A stretch of DNA of 64,000 bases, taken from assembly GCA_963825685.1 (NCBI GenBank), contig CAWGUD010000020.1:62001-126000 (forward strand). Direction: 5' to 3'. Position numbers and translations under genes: made by a program. The notes beneath the pieces were generated by a model. It saw nothing but the letters and a program-made list of their open reading frames with translations, searched no databases and was not told the origin of the DNA. Below are positions 45,201 to 53,153 of the stretch, one piece after another. Numbering within the stretch: the stretch's first letter is position 1; each line of letters starts with the position of its first letter. The DNA is from JAOUEA01 sp963825685. Its GTDB lineage: Bacteria; Actinomycetota; UBA4738; HRBIN12.

Positions 45201-45718
45201 AATCCGGAGCCCCAGAACGACCTCGGCCTGCAGCCTCGATCGAGGGGTGCTCGCGATCCTGGAGGGCCGACTCGACGACGCGGTGACGCGAACTGCGCGT
45301 CGGGGGTGGAGCTGATGCGCGGCTACCACGTCGACGCGTTCGTCGAGGGGTTCGCCTACCTCGTGCGCACCCTGATGGAGCTCGGCCGGCGTGACGAGGC
45401 CGAGACGTATCGGGACCTGACGCGAGACGGACACTCCCCCTATGCACTCGCGATCGGGACTCGCCGTCGACGGCATCGTCGCGACCGACGCGGCCGAGGC
45501 GGTCGCGTTGCTGCGCGAGGCCAGCGATCGACTCGAGGCGCTGGGAGTCGCCACGGACCGGGGTCTCGTGCTGCTGGATCTCGCGCGAGCCCAGGTGCGA
45601 GCCGGCGAGGACGCGACGCGCCACGATCGCGCAGGCCCGCGACGTGCTGACGACCAACGGCGCGTTCGGCTGGCTGCCCCGCGTCGACGCGATCGAAGCC
45701 GAAGCCCGCGCGAAGTAA
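42267..45718 (+). CDS. Zinc-ribbon class III cyclase with AAA ATPase and TPR region, many frameshifts
   Basis: About 1150 aa in sum. CGSCGGENPENAKFCLHCG zinc ribbon; class III cyclase (ALFADLVGSTTLAEQQ, GGHLEKFMGDAVLAVFG with the substrate Lys kept, RIGIEAGEVLVDLE); AAA ATPase (LIGPAGVGKSRLV Walker A, VLVLEDIHWADDG Walker B); then helical TPR-like repeats to the end. About ten lesions, e.g. near 42655, 43110, 43848, 43937, 44047, 44280, 44660, 44725, 45240 and 45455. Those at 43110 and 43937 are a missing GC, those at 44660 and 45455 an extra A in GGGACTC. Family role: signal-dependent cyclase or transcription-like regulator, unknown input. Confidence 0.78.
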
Positions 45719-45790
45719 CGAGTCGTCGCGATCGATGAACGTGACGTCTGTCACCGCGTGCCTTCATCTCTCGTGCCAGCCTGCTCGGGA

Positions 45791-45804
45791 GTATGCTGGC
45801 ATAC
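45791..45804. promoter_or_regulatory. Operator/promoter palindrome of vapB-like gene (module 3)
   Basis: GTATGC-TG-GCATAC is a perfect palindrome whose left half contains a TATGCT -10 (45792-45797) 8 nt before the ATG at 45806. It suits autoregulation by the RHH antitoxin and a leaderless transcript. Confidence 0.55.
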
Positions 45805-45805
45805 C

Positions 45806-46051
45806 ATGAAGAGGACGACCGTGAAGCTCCCGGAGGATCTCGACGCCAAGCTCCGCCTGGAAGCGTCGCGCCGCGGCTTGACCGTGTCCGAACTCACCCG
45901 CGAGGCGATCGAGCGCTACTTGAACGGCGGCCCCCGCAGGAAGCTGTGGCTCGCCGGCGCCGGACGCAGCGAGCACGGCGACCTGTCCACCAGGGTCGAC
46001 GAGATCTTCGGGGAGATCCTGGAGGAGAAGCGCCGCAAGGGGGAGCTGTAG
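45806..46051 (+). CDS. Ribbon-helix-helix antitoxin (VapB-like)
   Basis: An 81-aa protein: RHH DNA-binding part KRTTVKLPEDLDAKLRLEA followed by SRRGLTVSELTREAIERYL, then a toxin-binding tail with VDEIFGEILEEKRRKGEL. ATG 45806 is leaderless in style. It directly precedes and overlaps a PIN-domain gene. Confidence 0.82.
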   Translation: MKRTTVKLPEDLDAKLRLEASRRGLTVSELTREAIERYLNGGPRRKLWLAGAGRSEHGDLSTRVDEIFGEILEEKRRKGEL

Positions 46052-46461
46052 CCCTCGTCGCCGACACGGGGCCGCTCGTGGCCGCTGTCGACGTGCGCGA
46101 TCCGCAGCACGACGCGTGTGTCACGCTGCTTCAGGAGCACCGTGGTCCGCTGTTCGTGCCGATGCTCGTCATCTCCGAGGTCTCGTACCTCGTGCAACGA
46201 CGGATCGGAACGAGCCAGGAGCTCGATGTGCTTCGAGACCTGCTCGATGGAAGCCTGACTCCCTTGCCCGTGGAACCTGCCGAGTGGGCCCGGATCATCG
46301 ACCTCGTCTGGACGTACCGGGATCTCCCGCTCGGGACCGTCGACGCGTCGGTCGTCGCGCTGGCCGAGCGGCTCAAGGTCGTGCGGATCGCAACGCTCGA
46401 TCACCGACACTTCTCGGTCGTGCGCCCGGCTCACGTCGAGGCGTTCGAGTTGGTGCCGTAG
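46048..46461 (+). CDS. PIN-domain RNase toxin (VapC-like), start codon not evident
   Basis: About 137 aa. PIN acids visible: LVADTGPLVAAVD, ISEVSYLVQR, GTVDASVVALAERL and ATLDHRHF, so all four metal positions are kept. Expected to cleave tRNA or rRNA. In frame at the antitoxin stop stands GTA, not GTG or ATG, so one base is probably wrong or missing here. Overlaps the antitoxin by a few nt. Confidence 0.78.
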   Translation, partial: VALVADTGPLVAAVDVRDPQHDACVTLLQEHRGPLFVPMLVISEVSYLVQRRIGTSQELDVLRDLLDGSLTPLPVEPAEWARIIDLVWTYRDLPLGTVDASVVALAERLKVVRIATLDHRHFSVVRPAHVEAFELVP

Positions 46462-46567
46462 GAGTTGCGCACACCCGGCCGGGAGCCGAGACTCCGGTGA
46501 TGCCTTCCGACCTGCAACCCGAGTCTGTCCATGCGCGAGCCGCCCGCTCGCGCCGCCGGGTGATGGC

Positions 46568-47926
46568 GTGAGGGAGCAGGCACCTGAGGTCCGCTATGCC
46601 CGCACCGTCGATGGCGTTCACATCGCCTATCAGGTGGCGGGCAGCGGCCCCATGGATCTCGTGGTCGTGGCATCCGGGCTGGGACTGGGAAGGATCTGGG
46701 AACGATCCGGGCGGGCGACGTTCCCCGGTCGATACACCGCGTTCAGCCGCTTGATCCTCTTGGACCGGCGCGGCACGGGCTTGTCCGACCACATCGTCGA
46801 GCGAGAGCAACAGCTCACCGTCGAGTCACAGATGGACGACGTGCGGGCCGTCATGGATGCCGCGGGCTCCGAGCGCGCCGTGTTGCTCGGGTTCGAGAGC
46901 GGCTTCGCCGTGGCCGCGATGTTCGCGGCGACGTTCCCGGAGCGGACCGCCGGGCTCATCTCGTTCGGCGCGAAGGCTCGCGAACTGTGGGCCCCCGACT
47001 ACCCCTTCGGCCGGACCCCCGAGGAGTTCGACGCCGAGCTCGAGGAGATCGAACAGGGGTGGGGAACCTTCGCGCTCGCACAGGATTGGATGTCTGTCCT
47101 CGACCCCGAGGCGGCCGACGACCCGCGCGAGATCCAGGACTTCGTGGGCTGGATGCAATCGATCGGAGGTCCGGGCGACGCCGTTCGCTGGTCCACGATG
47201 GATCGCGACATCGACCTGCGCGATGTCCTGTCGTCGATCCGCGTCCCGACGCTGGTACTGCACCGGCTGGACGACCTGGGAGCTTCGATCGAGCACGGTC
47301 GCTACCTGGCGCAGCACATCCCGGGGGCCGAGCTGCGGGAGATGCCCGGGTCCACCCACATGTGGACCCACAGCGACGACCTGCCGGTCGAGATCGAGCG
47401 ATTCCTGACGACGCTGCACGCCGAGCAGGTCGAGTTCGACCGCTACCTGGCCACCGTGCTCTTCACCGACATCGTGGGCTCGACCGAGATCGTCTCCGCA
47501 GGCGGTGACGCCGCATGGCGAGACCTCGTCGAGCGCCATCACCACATCGTGCGAGGCGCGCTCGCCCGCTACCGGGGCACGGAGATGGACACCGCCGGCG
47601 ACGGCTTCTTCGCGACCTTCGACGGCCCGGCTCGTGCCGTCCACTGTGCCCTCGCGATCGCGGACGCGGTTCGCGACCTCTCCGTCGAGATCCGCGCGGG
47701 CGTGCACACGGGTGAGATGCAGATGATCGACGAGAAGGCCGGAGGCATCGCCGTGACGATCGGCTCGAGGATCATGAGCCAGGCCGGACCTTCGGAGGTG
47801 CTCGTCTCCCAGACCGTGAAGGACCTCGTCGCCGGCTCAGGCCTCGCCTTCGAGGACGCGGGCGAGCACGAGTTGAAGGGCGTGCCCGACCGCTGGCGCC
47901 TCTACCGGGTGGTGACGGGCGGTTGA
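46568..47926 (+). CDS. Alpha/beta hydrolase fused to class III nucleotidyl cyclase (copy 1)
   Basis: 452 aa, unbroken. Residues 1-270: alpha/beta hydrolase (HIAYQVAGSGPMDLV, LLDRRGTGLSD, nucleophile position FESGFAVAA where the expected G-x-S-x-G is G-F-E-S-G). Residues 285-450: cyclase (ATVLFTDIVGSTEIV, DTAGDGFFATFDG, IRAGVHTGEM, VSQTVKDLVAGSGL). Both metal Asp are present, but the purine-specifying Lys before the second metal motif is Asp (MDTAGDG). GTG start at 46568. Similar copy at 53.15 kb. Confidence 0.85.
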   Translation: MREQAPEVRYARTVDGVHIAYQVAGSGPMDLVVVASGLGLGRIWERSGRATFPGRYTAFSRLILLDRRGTGLSDHIVEREQQLTVESQMDDVRAVMDAAGSERAVLLGFESGFAVAAMFAATFPERTAGLISFGAKARELWAPDYPFGRTPEEFDAELEEIEQGWGTFALAQDWMSVLDPEAADDPREIQDFVGWMQSIGGPGDAVRWSTMDRDIDLRDVLSSIRVPTLVLHRLDDLGASIEHGRYLAQHIPGAELREMPGSTHMWTHSDDLPVEIERFLTTLHAEQVEFDRYLATVLFTDIVGSTEIVSAGGDAAWRDLVERHHHIVRGALARYRGTEMDTAGDGFFATFDGPARAVHCALAIADAVRDLSVEIRAGVHTGEMQMIDEKAGGIAVTIGSRIMSQAGPSEVLVSQTVKDLVAGSGLAFEDAGEHELKGVPDRWRLYRVVTGG

Positions 47927-47972
47927 GGTTCCCCAGGCTCACTGAGCTTGACGGTAGCTCTCGCGGTCGGCG

Positions 47973-48134
47973 TCAGGTGCGCTTGGAAGGCTTCCCGGGA
48001 CCGAGATCTCGCGGAAGCGGCTCGGCCTCGCGTCTGAGTCGACGCGACGTCTCGTCGGCAGCTGCCTGACGCTCGGCCGCACGGCGCCGCCTCGCCTTCA
48101 GCCATTCCCGAAACCGCGACACAGACCATCCCAT
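47973..48134 (-). CDS. Small Arg/Ala-rich protein, 53 aa
   Basis: ATG at 48134; MGWSVSRFREWLKARRRRAA then a charged helix and a PGKPSKRT tail. No family recognised. Amphipathic basic helix suggests a membrane- or nucleic-acid-associated peptide. Support is only the clean frame and composition; it may be a remnant. Confidence 0.35.
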   Translation of the reverse strand: MGWSVSRFREWLKARRRRAAERQAAADETSRRLRREAEPLPRDLGPGKPSKRT

Positions 48135-48503
48135 AGGCCGAGTGTCGCACGCCCGACCCGACCAAGACAGGACATCCCGCTCTGTTGCACCTCGCCTGAG
48201 TCATGCGCCATGATGCCGCTGCCGGCCGTGAACGGCACCGCGAGAGCTCCGAGCCTGGCGGCGACGGCTGCCTCGTCGGCGATAAGGACTCGACGAAGCC
48301 ACGGGAGAGACTTCGCCAGGAATGGCGGCATCGCGAGGTCGGGTTCGGAACCGGCGAACATTCTGGGATGGTCACAGATTCAGCGCCAACCGGCGAGCGT
48401 CAGGCAGTCGCGGCTAGAGTCGCCGCCGATCAATCGCAGTTGCTCGACCGAAGGGAACGACGTCGACGACCGGCCGTCGCAGTCTTCCTGACCCCGGTTG
48501 GTG
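48135..48503. other. Poorly explained stretch downstream of the methyltransferase
   Basis: No convincing gene. A minus-strand frame at 48098-48361 (MFAGSEPDLAMPPFLAKSLP..) is open for 87 codons with fair GC3 and could be a small unknown protein. A second minus frame ending at 48380 (LTLAGWR) may be the true C-terminus of the methyltransferase if one extra C at about 48740 is an error. Confidence 0.3.
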
Positions 48504-49925
48504 TCAGATGCCGACAGGATGCATCGGGCTCGACCGATGACGTCGAGCCTTGAGGCTGGCTTCATCGCGATACTTCGGTGACAACAAGCCTGAGCTGGCG
48601 AGTGCACCCGCTGAACTCGCGCGCGGCAACCGGGCATCGCTCCTCGAAGAGACGGACCAGCTACGACCTCGGATGATCGGAAGCGCGGGCGACGCAGCGC
48701 CTCTTCCTTCTTTGCAACTTGGGCAACACGTCCGGAGAGCGTTGCCCATCATGAAGGCGCGTCGCGTGTCGGGCATGCCGGTCTTGGTCCAGTCGTCGGG
48801 GAAGCCGTTGAGACGCTCGAGCTCGATCGGGGTCAGCCGGCGGTAGCGACCGTCGCTCGCCTGGATCACGTGCTTCATGCGTGAGGCGCTCGACCCGCCT
48901 TCACCCGTCAGGATCGTCCTGGCAGGCCTGTCCGTCGGATCCGGGTAGGCGATCGCTCCTTCTTGGTAGCGGTAGCGATGTCCGTTCCTGGCGGTTCTGT
49001 CCTCGGACTTCGAACCCTTCAGGTACTCCCAGCGCTTCAGCTGCGCGTCGGGGATGAAGAAGGAGTCGGGCACCTGCTCCTCGGGCTGGAGAACGTCTGC
49101 CAGCGCCTTGAACTTGCCGTCGTAGTTCGGCTCCACCTTCCGGGTCCACGCCTGGCCCCGCCACATCACGCCGGCCTCTCGGAACGGGGTCACCTTCGGG
49201 CTCGGCCAGTGAGCGGTGATCTCATCGGGCGCGGCGAGCACCACGTCGGGAACATCGAGGTGCTGGTCGAGGTCATCGACCGGCCACACCGGGAGTGCCC
49301 GCGCGAGCACACCTCGATCGAAGATCGTCTGGGTGGCGTCGATCTTCGAGCGTCGGGGCACCTGTGTGGCGACGATGAAGACTCGCCGCCTGCGCTGAGG
49401 GAAGCCGTACTCGGCCGCGTTCACGACGCGCCACTCGACCATGTACCCCAGCCGGTCGAGGCACGACAGGATGATCGCGAAGTCGCGGCCGCGGTGGCTC
49501 GCCGGCGACTTCAGGAGGCGGTCGACGTTCTCGAGGAACACGTGCTTCGGACGACGCCGCTCGAGGATCTCGTAGATCGACCACCACAGCACGCCCTTGA
49601 TGCCCTGGAGCCCCCTGGCCTGGTTCAGGGTCTTCGCGACCGAGTAGTCCTGGCACGGGAAGCCGCCGACCAGCAGATCGTGGGCGGGTACGTCGTCGAT
49701 GACCGTCGCGATGTCTTCGTTGACCAGCGTCCCGTCGGGCCAGTGGGAGTTGTAGCAATCGGCCGCGTGCTGGACCTTGGTCGAGGGCTCCCACTGGTTC
49801 GCCCAGACCGTCTGCCACCCCGAGCGCTCGAGAGCGAGGCGGAACCCGCCCACGCCCGCGAAGAGCTCCACGACCCTGTTGTTCGCCTTCGCGCTCCCCG
49901 GTCGCGCGGTGCCTGTGCCAGCCAT
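48504..49925 (-). CDS. DNA cytosine-5 methyltransferase
   Basis: About 440-473 aa. Motif I ELFAGVGGFRLALE, motif IV GGFPCQDYSVA with the catalytic Cys, motif VI VFLENVDRL, motif VIII YGFPQRRRRVFI, a target-recognition region, motif IX RRLTPIELERLNGFPDDW and motif X start MMGNAL. After MMGNAL the frame turns atypical; one extra C near 48740 would give NALGRVAQVAKK instead. GAGAGGTG precedes ATG 49925. No restriction enzyme is recognisable; a DNA glycosylase gene lies 77 nt upstream on the same strand. Recognition site unknown. Confidence 0.88.
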   Translation of the reverse strand: MAGTGTARPGSAKANNRVVELFAGVGGFRLALERSGWQTVWANQWEPSTKVQHAADCYNSHWPDGTLVNEDIATVIDDVPAHDLLVGGFPCQDYSVAKTLNQARGLQGIKGVLWWSIYEILERRRPKHVFLENVDRLLKSPASHRGRDFAIILSCLDRLGYMVEWRVVNAAEYGFPQRRRRVFIVATQVPRRSKIDATQTIFDRGVLARALPVWPVDDLDQHLDVPDVVLAAPDEITAHWPSPKVTPFREAGVMWRGQAWTRKVEPNYDGKFKALADVLQPEEQVPDSFFIPDAQLKRWEYLKGSKSEDRTARNGHRYRYQEGAIAYPDPTDRPARTILTGEGGSSASRMKHVIQASDGRYRRLTPIELERLNGFPDDWTKTGMPDTRRAFMMGNALRTCCPSCKEGRGAASPALPIIRGRSWSVSSRSDARLPRASSAGALASSGLLSPKYRDEASLKARRHRSSPMHPVGI

Positions 49926-49956
49926 CTACACCTCTCCCAGGGGGAGTCCGTCTGGG

Positions 49957-49982
49957 GACGGATCACGATCGTGTGATCCGTC
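49957..49982. promoter_or_regulatory. Palindromic operator-like site before the methyltransferase
   Basis: GACGGATCAC (49957-49966), GATCGT, GTGATCCGTC (49973-49982): perfect 10-bp arms. The core ATCACGATCGTGT recurs almost identically before the glycosylase gene (50682-50694). Confidence 0.55.
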
Positions 49983-50002
49983 GGGGGGATCCTAGCAGCG
50001 GT

Positions 50003-50657
50003 CTACGACGCGGCAAGTTCGCTGGTAGCGGCCACGCATCTGGCGCTCAACGGGCACACCGGGCAGCGCGGCTTCCTCGGAAGGCACACCGCCGCCGCGA
50101 GGTCGAGGACCGCCCAGTTCCATTCCTTGACGGCTCGGCTCGGCGTGGCCGCCTCGACCGCCGACCAGAGTTCCCGGTCGTTCGAGGCGGGCCCGTCCCC
50201 GGCGAGACCGAAGTAGCGGCGGTACACACGGGCGGAGACACCGTCGACGACGTGCTCACGTCGGCCGAAGGCGACCGCGGCAGTGGCCCCGGCGGCGTAG
50301 GGACCCACCCCCGGCAGTTCGAGGAGTTCCTCGACCGTGGAAGGCACTCCCCCGCGCTCGACGACTTCCTTCGCCATGTCGCGAAGGGTGGCCGCCCTCC
50401 GAACGAGGCCGAGCGGGCGGATCACCGCAGCGATCGAGGACTCTCCGCGCCCTGGCGAGCGAGCCGGCATCCGGCCACCGGGCGAACAATCGCTCGTAGA
50501 CGGTGGCCACCGTCTTCCCGCGCGATCGCTGCAGGAGGACTTCCGCGACGAGCACCTGGAAGGGGTCGTCGGTCTCCCGCCAGGGGAAGCTGCGACGGTT
50601 GGCCCGGCCCCAGGCGAGGAGCCGGCGACGGAACTCGAGGACCGACGCGTCCGCCAT
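50003..50657 (-). CDS. HhH-GPD DNA glycosylase, probable T:G mismatch type, one frameshift
   Basis: About 219 aa, endonuclease III fold with FeS cluster. RRSFPWRETDDPFQVLVAEVLL at the start, HhH LPGVGPYAAGATAAVAFG, catalytic Asp in VVDGVSARV, and cluster CLPRKPRCPVCPLSARC (C-x6-C-x2-C-x5-C). At the EndoIII lysine position stands Tyr (GVGPY), as in the methyltransferase-linked Mig.MthI thymine-DNA glycosylase, where MutY has Ser. The protein is short, lacking MutY's NUDIX-like tail. The frame breaks near 50445 in a GCGCGG run. It likely repairs T:G from deaminated 5-methylcytosine. Confidence 0.78.
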
Positions 50658-50681
50658 CGAGGCAGCATGTCAGAGCCTTGA

Positions 50682-50696
50682 ATCACAATCGTGTAA
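50682..50696. promoter_or_regulatory. Second copy of the methyltransferase/glycosylase upstream motif
   Basis: ATCACAATCGTGTAA, matching ATCACGATCGTGTGA of the site at 49962-49977 in all but two positions. It lies 25 nt before the glycosylase ATG (50657). Confidence 0.45.
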
Positions 50697-50701
50697 CTCC
50701 C

Positions 50702-50722
50702 CCTCCCGACCCCATCGGGAGG
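50702..50722. repeat. 8-bp hairpin carrying the RBS of the 78-aa gene
   Basis: CCTCCCGA (50702-50709) pairs with TCGGGAGG (50715-50722). The right arm includes GGGAGG, the Shine-Dalgarno of the ATG at 50727, so it could mask translation or end the divergent transcript. Confidence 0.4.
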
Positions 50723-50726
50723 TTCC

Positions 50727-50963
50727 ATGCACGAGCGTGTTCGCAGGTTCCGTGAGGCGCGCGACGCCGTGGAGTTCTCACTCGGCGGCGCCTTCGCCAG
50801 CGTCGAGGAAGCGCGCGATGCGCTCGAACGGCTCGCCTTGACCGTCGACGATCGAGCCGAGGTCGACGGGCTGCGCGGAGCGATCGAGCTGGTCGCGTAC
50901 GCGGTCGAGGGACTGGCCGTCGCGGTCGGTCAGGTCGAGCTCGACGGAACACGCCCGCGATGA
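50727..50963 (+). CDS. Small acidic helical protein, 78 aa
   Basis: MHERVRRFREARDAVEFSLGG then ASVEEARDALERLALTVDD and LRGAIELVAYAVEGLAVAVGQ, a predicted all-helical protein without membrane signal. GGGAGG four nt before the ATG. Divergent from the glycosylase-methyltransferase pair and possibly controlled with it. No family recognised. Confidence 0.5.
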   Translation: MHERVRRFREARDAVEFSLGGAFASVEEARDALERLALTVDDRAEVDGLRGAIELVAYAVEGLAVAVGQVELDGTRPR

Positions 50964-50988
50964 CGACGCGATGCCTCGCCGCGGGACG

Positions 50989-51897
50989 TTATGCCTGGTC
51001 GACGAGGCGGGTGCTGATCGAGTACGAGGCGCCGCCCGATCGACAGCCGAGCTGTGCTCCGCTGCTGTGGGAGTAAGTGCCCTCGAGCTTCGTGGCTCGC
51101 CACTCGCCGCCGACCGTCTCGGCGGCGACGACACGAAGATGGATGTCGTAGCTCGACGTCAGCGACACGCCGCCGCACTCCAGTCCCAGATGCCCCGATC
51201 CGGAAGCGTCGTAGACGCCCCCCTCCTGCTTCAAGTCGGTCGCTGGGAACAGGTCGTTGAGGTCGCGGATCCGCGTCCTGCAGGGGCCGTCGGCACACGC
51301 GGGCGTGAACCGCCACGCTGCCGTCCCGCCCTTCAAGCCGGTGATCCCGTAGGAGGAATCGAGCTTCAGCCGCACGTCGAAGACCCCACCGAGCCTGGCC
51401 GTCCCGAGCGGCGCAGGCGGCGTGCGCACGCGGAGCTTGGCCGACGTCGTTCCGTTCTCGGGCGACTCACCGATCGCCTCGAGCGTGTACAGGTAGCTCA
51501 TGGCGGGCATCACGTCCTCGTCGATGAACTGCACGTCGAGTCCGTGCAGGGTCGTGACCAGCTCCCCGTTGCGGGAGAGCTCGTACCGCTCGATCGCTCC
51601 GTCACCGGAGCCGCGTTGCCAATCCAGCTGCACCTCGTACGGGTCGGCGTCGGCACGCAGACGGCGCGGTGTCGGAGGCGGCAGCGCCTCGGTCGAGTCA
51701 ACAACGGTCGCGGCACGAGGCGCCGCTGCTGGGTCATCTCCTCCCCCGGTGGCGATCGCGGCGACGGCGATCGCGGCGACGGCGATCGCGACGACGACGA
51801 GGGCGGCGACGACGAGGGCGACCCGGCCCACTCGAGCCCTCGGGCTTCCGTCGGCCGGACCTTGATCGGCATCCGGACGCTGCGGCGCCTCCTGCAT
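50989..51897 (-). CDS. Membrane-anchored fibronectin-III-like protein
   Basis: 302 aa: cytoplasmic tail, one membrane helix (VALVVAALVVVAIAVAAIA), then a Fn3-like domain (PPPTPRRLRADADPYEVQLDW, AMSYLYTLEAIGES) and a C-terminal beta-rich domain with paired cysteines (CADGPCRT, GLECGG, QLGCRSGG). Probably displayed outside the cell. The helix is encoded by a 15-bp tandem repeat at about 51753-51790. Function unknown. Confidence 0.7.
   Translation of the reverse strand: MQEAPQRPDADQGPADGSPRARVGRVALVVAALVVVAIAVAAIAVAAIATGGGDDPAAAPRAATVVDSTEALPPPTPRRLRADADPYEVQLDWQRGSGDGAIERYELSRNGELVTTLHGLDVQFIDEDVMPAMSYLYTLEAIGESPENGTTSAKLRVRTPPAPLGTARLGGVFDVRLKLDSSYGITGLKGGTAAWRFTPACADGPCRTRIRDLNDLFPATDLKQEGGVYDASGSGHLGLECGGVSLTSSYDIHLRVVAAETVGGEWRATKLEGTYSHSSGAQLGCRSGGASYSISTRLVDQA
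51750..51792. repeat. 15-bp in-frame tandem repeat inside membrane-helix codons
   Basis: GGCGATCGCGGCGAC is repeated nearly three times; it encodes the repeating VAAIA of the membrane anchor. Being a multiple of three, copy-number changes would lengthen or shorten the helix in frame. Confidence 0.6.
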
Positions 51898-52035
51898 GAC
51901 TCCACTCCTCTTTCGGGGACCCGCGACCCTCCGGGCGCGAGCACGAGCGTAGGTGCTGTTCCACTCCGATACAACGACATCTGCACCGCCGAGCTGAAGC
52001 CTCGACGCACTGAAAGTTCCATAGGCTCACGCCCG

Positions 52036-52620
52036 ATGCGCATCTTCATCGCGGGAGCGACCGGGGTACTCGGGATCAGGGTGGTGCCGCTGCTCGTCGC
52101 CGAGGGGCACGAGGTGTGGGGCATGACACGAACCCCGAGCAAGGCCGACACCCTGCGAGCGCTCGGCGCAGAACCGAGCGTGTGCGACGTCTTCGACCCG
52201 CCGGCCTTGCGAGACGCGGTCCTCGACGCGAGACCCGAGATGCTCATGCATCTACTGACCGACCTTCCCGACGACGTGTCGGCGATCGACGGCTTCGTCG
52301 ACGCGAACGCCCGCATCCGCCGGGAGGGCACACGGAACCTGCTGCGCGCGGCACGCGTCGCCGACGCCACCCGCTTCCTCGCGGAGAGCGTCGCCTGGCA
52401 GCTTCCCGGCGACGCCGGCCGGGCGGTCGTGGAACTCGAGCGGGCGGTCCTGCACGTCGGAGGCGTCGTCCTGCGGTACGGGCAGTTCTACGGACCGGGC
52501 ACGTACCACGAGCAGCAGCCGCCCCCGCCACCGAAGGTCCACATCGACGAGGCCGCGCGCCAGACCGTCGGCGCCCTCGAGGCACGCACAGGCGTGCTCG
52601 AGATCGTCGACCCTCAGTAG
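52036..52620 (+). CDS. NAD(P)-binding epimerase-like protein, shortened
   Basis: 194 aa; extended-SDR start MRIFIAGATGVLGIRVVPLL with GATGVLG nucleotide motif, later VVLRYGQFYGPGTY and VHIDEAARQTVGAL. Usual relatives are 230-310 aa; the middle (expected catalytic Tyr-x3-Lys region) seems shortened, with FLAESVAWQLPGDAG directly followed by the C-terminal half. Possibly an internal deletion. Substrate unknown. Confidence 0.7.
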   Translation: MRIFIAGATGVLGIRVVPLLVAEGHEVWGMTRTPSKADTLRALGAEPSVCDVFDPPALRDAVLDARPEMLMHLLTDLPDDVSAIDGFVDANARIRREGTRNLLRAARVADATRFLAESVAWQLPGDAGRAVVELERAVLHVGGVVLRYGQFYGPGTYHEQQPPPPPKVHIDEAARQTVGALEARTGVLEIVDPQ

Positions 52621-52742
52621 TCCAGCGTGGATTACTGCGTCGCGGGCGGACCGTTCCGGCCTCCGAAGGGGGTTCACACATCAGTCGGAAGGGTGGAGGA
52701 TGCCTGTACACGACCCGTCGAGTGCCCGCAGGGAGGTCGAGG

Positions 52743-53111
52743 ATGCTCGATCAGTTCCAGCCACACACGACCATCGCGGTCGCCGATATGGATCGGGCCA
52801 AGACCTGGTATCGCGAGAAGCTCGGCCTCGAGCCGACGTCTGAGGACATGGGCGGGGTCTGGTACGACTGTGCGGGCGGCAGGTTCGCCCTGTTCCCGAC
52901 GCCGTTCGCCGGCACGGCCCAGAACACGGTCATGGAGTGGTCCGTGGACGACGTGGAGAAGGTCGTCGAGGACCTGAAGGGCCGCGGGGTCGCCTTCGAC
53001 ACCTTCGAGATGGAAGGCATCACGTGGGAGGGTGAGATCGCCTCGATGGGTGGCCACAAAGGCGTGTGGTTCAAGGACAGCGAAGGCAACACCCTGGCGA
53101 TCACGCAGTAG
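52743..53111 (+). CDS. VOC/glyoxalase-like protein
   Basis: 122-aa single VOC domain: HTTIAVADMDRAKTWYREKLGLE and the closing GVWFKDSEGNTLAITQ. GGGAGG lies 6 nt before ATG 52743. Candidate metal-binding His/Glu are present at both ends, so a lyase or dioxygenase-like activity is possible. No operon partner; the cyclase fusion follows 42 nt later on the same strand. Confidence 0.8.
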   Translation: MLDQFQPHTTIAVADMDRAKTWYREKLGLEPTSEDMGGVWYDCAGGRFALFPTPFAGTAQNTVMEWSVDDVEKVVEDLKGRGVAFDTFEMEGITWEGEIASMGGHKGVWFKDSEGNTLAITQ

Positions 53112-53153
53112 CAGCAAGGCGCGCACCCTCTGGCACCGCTATAGGGTCGTGCC

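Noticed and set aside
42267..45718. Programmed frameshifting in the cyclase-AAA gene
   Set aside because: About ten shifts in both directions with no slippery heptamer and a repeated error context point to consensus errors.
50003..50657. Calling the glycosylase MutY
   Set aside because: Tyr at the GVGxY position, the short length without a NUDIX-like C-terminal domain, and linkage to a cytosine methyltransferase favour a T:G glycosylase.
48504..50657. A complete restriction-modification system
   Set aside because: No nuclease motif could be recognised in any frame between 47.9 and 51 kb.
51750..51792. Short tandem repeats as a CRISPR-like array
   Set aside because: The 15-bp unit has no spacers and is simply the codons of an Ala/Val/Ile membrane helix.
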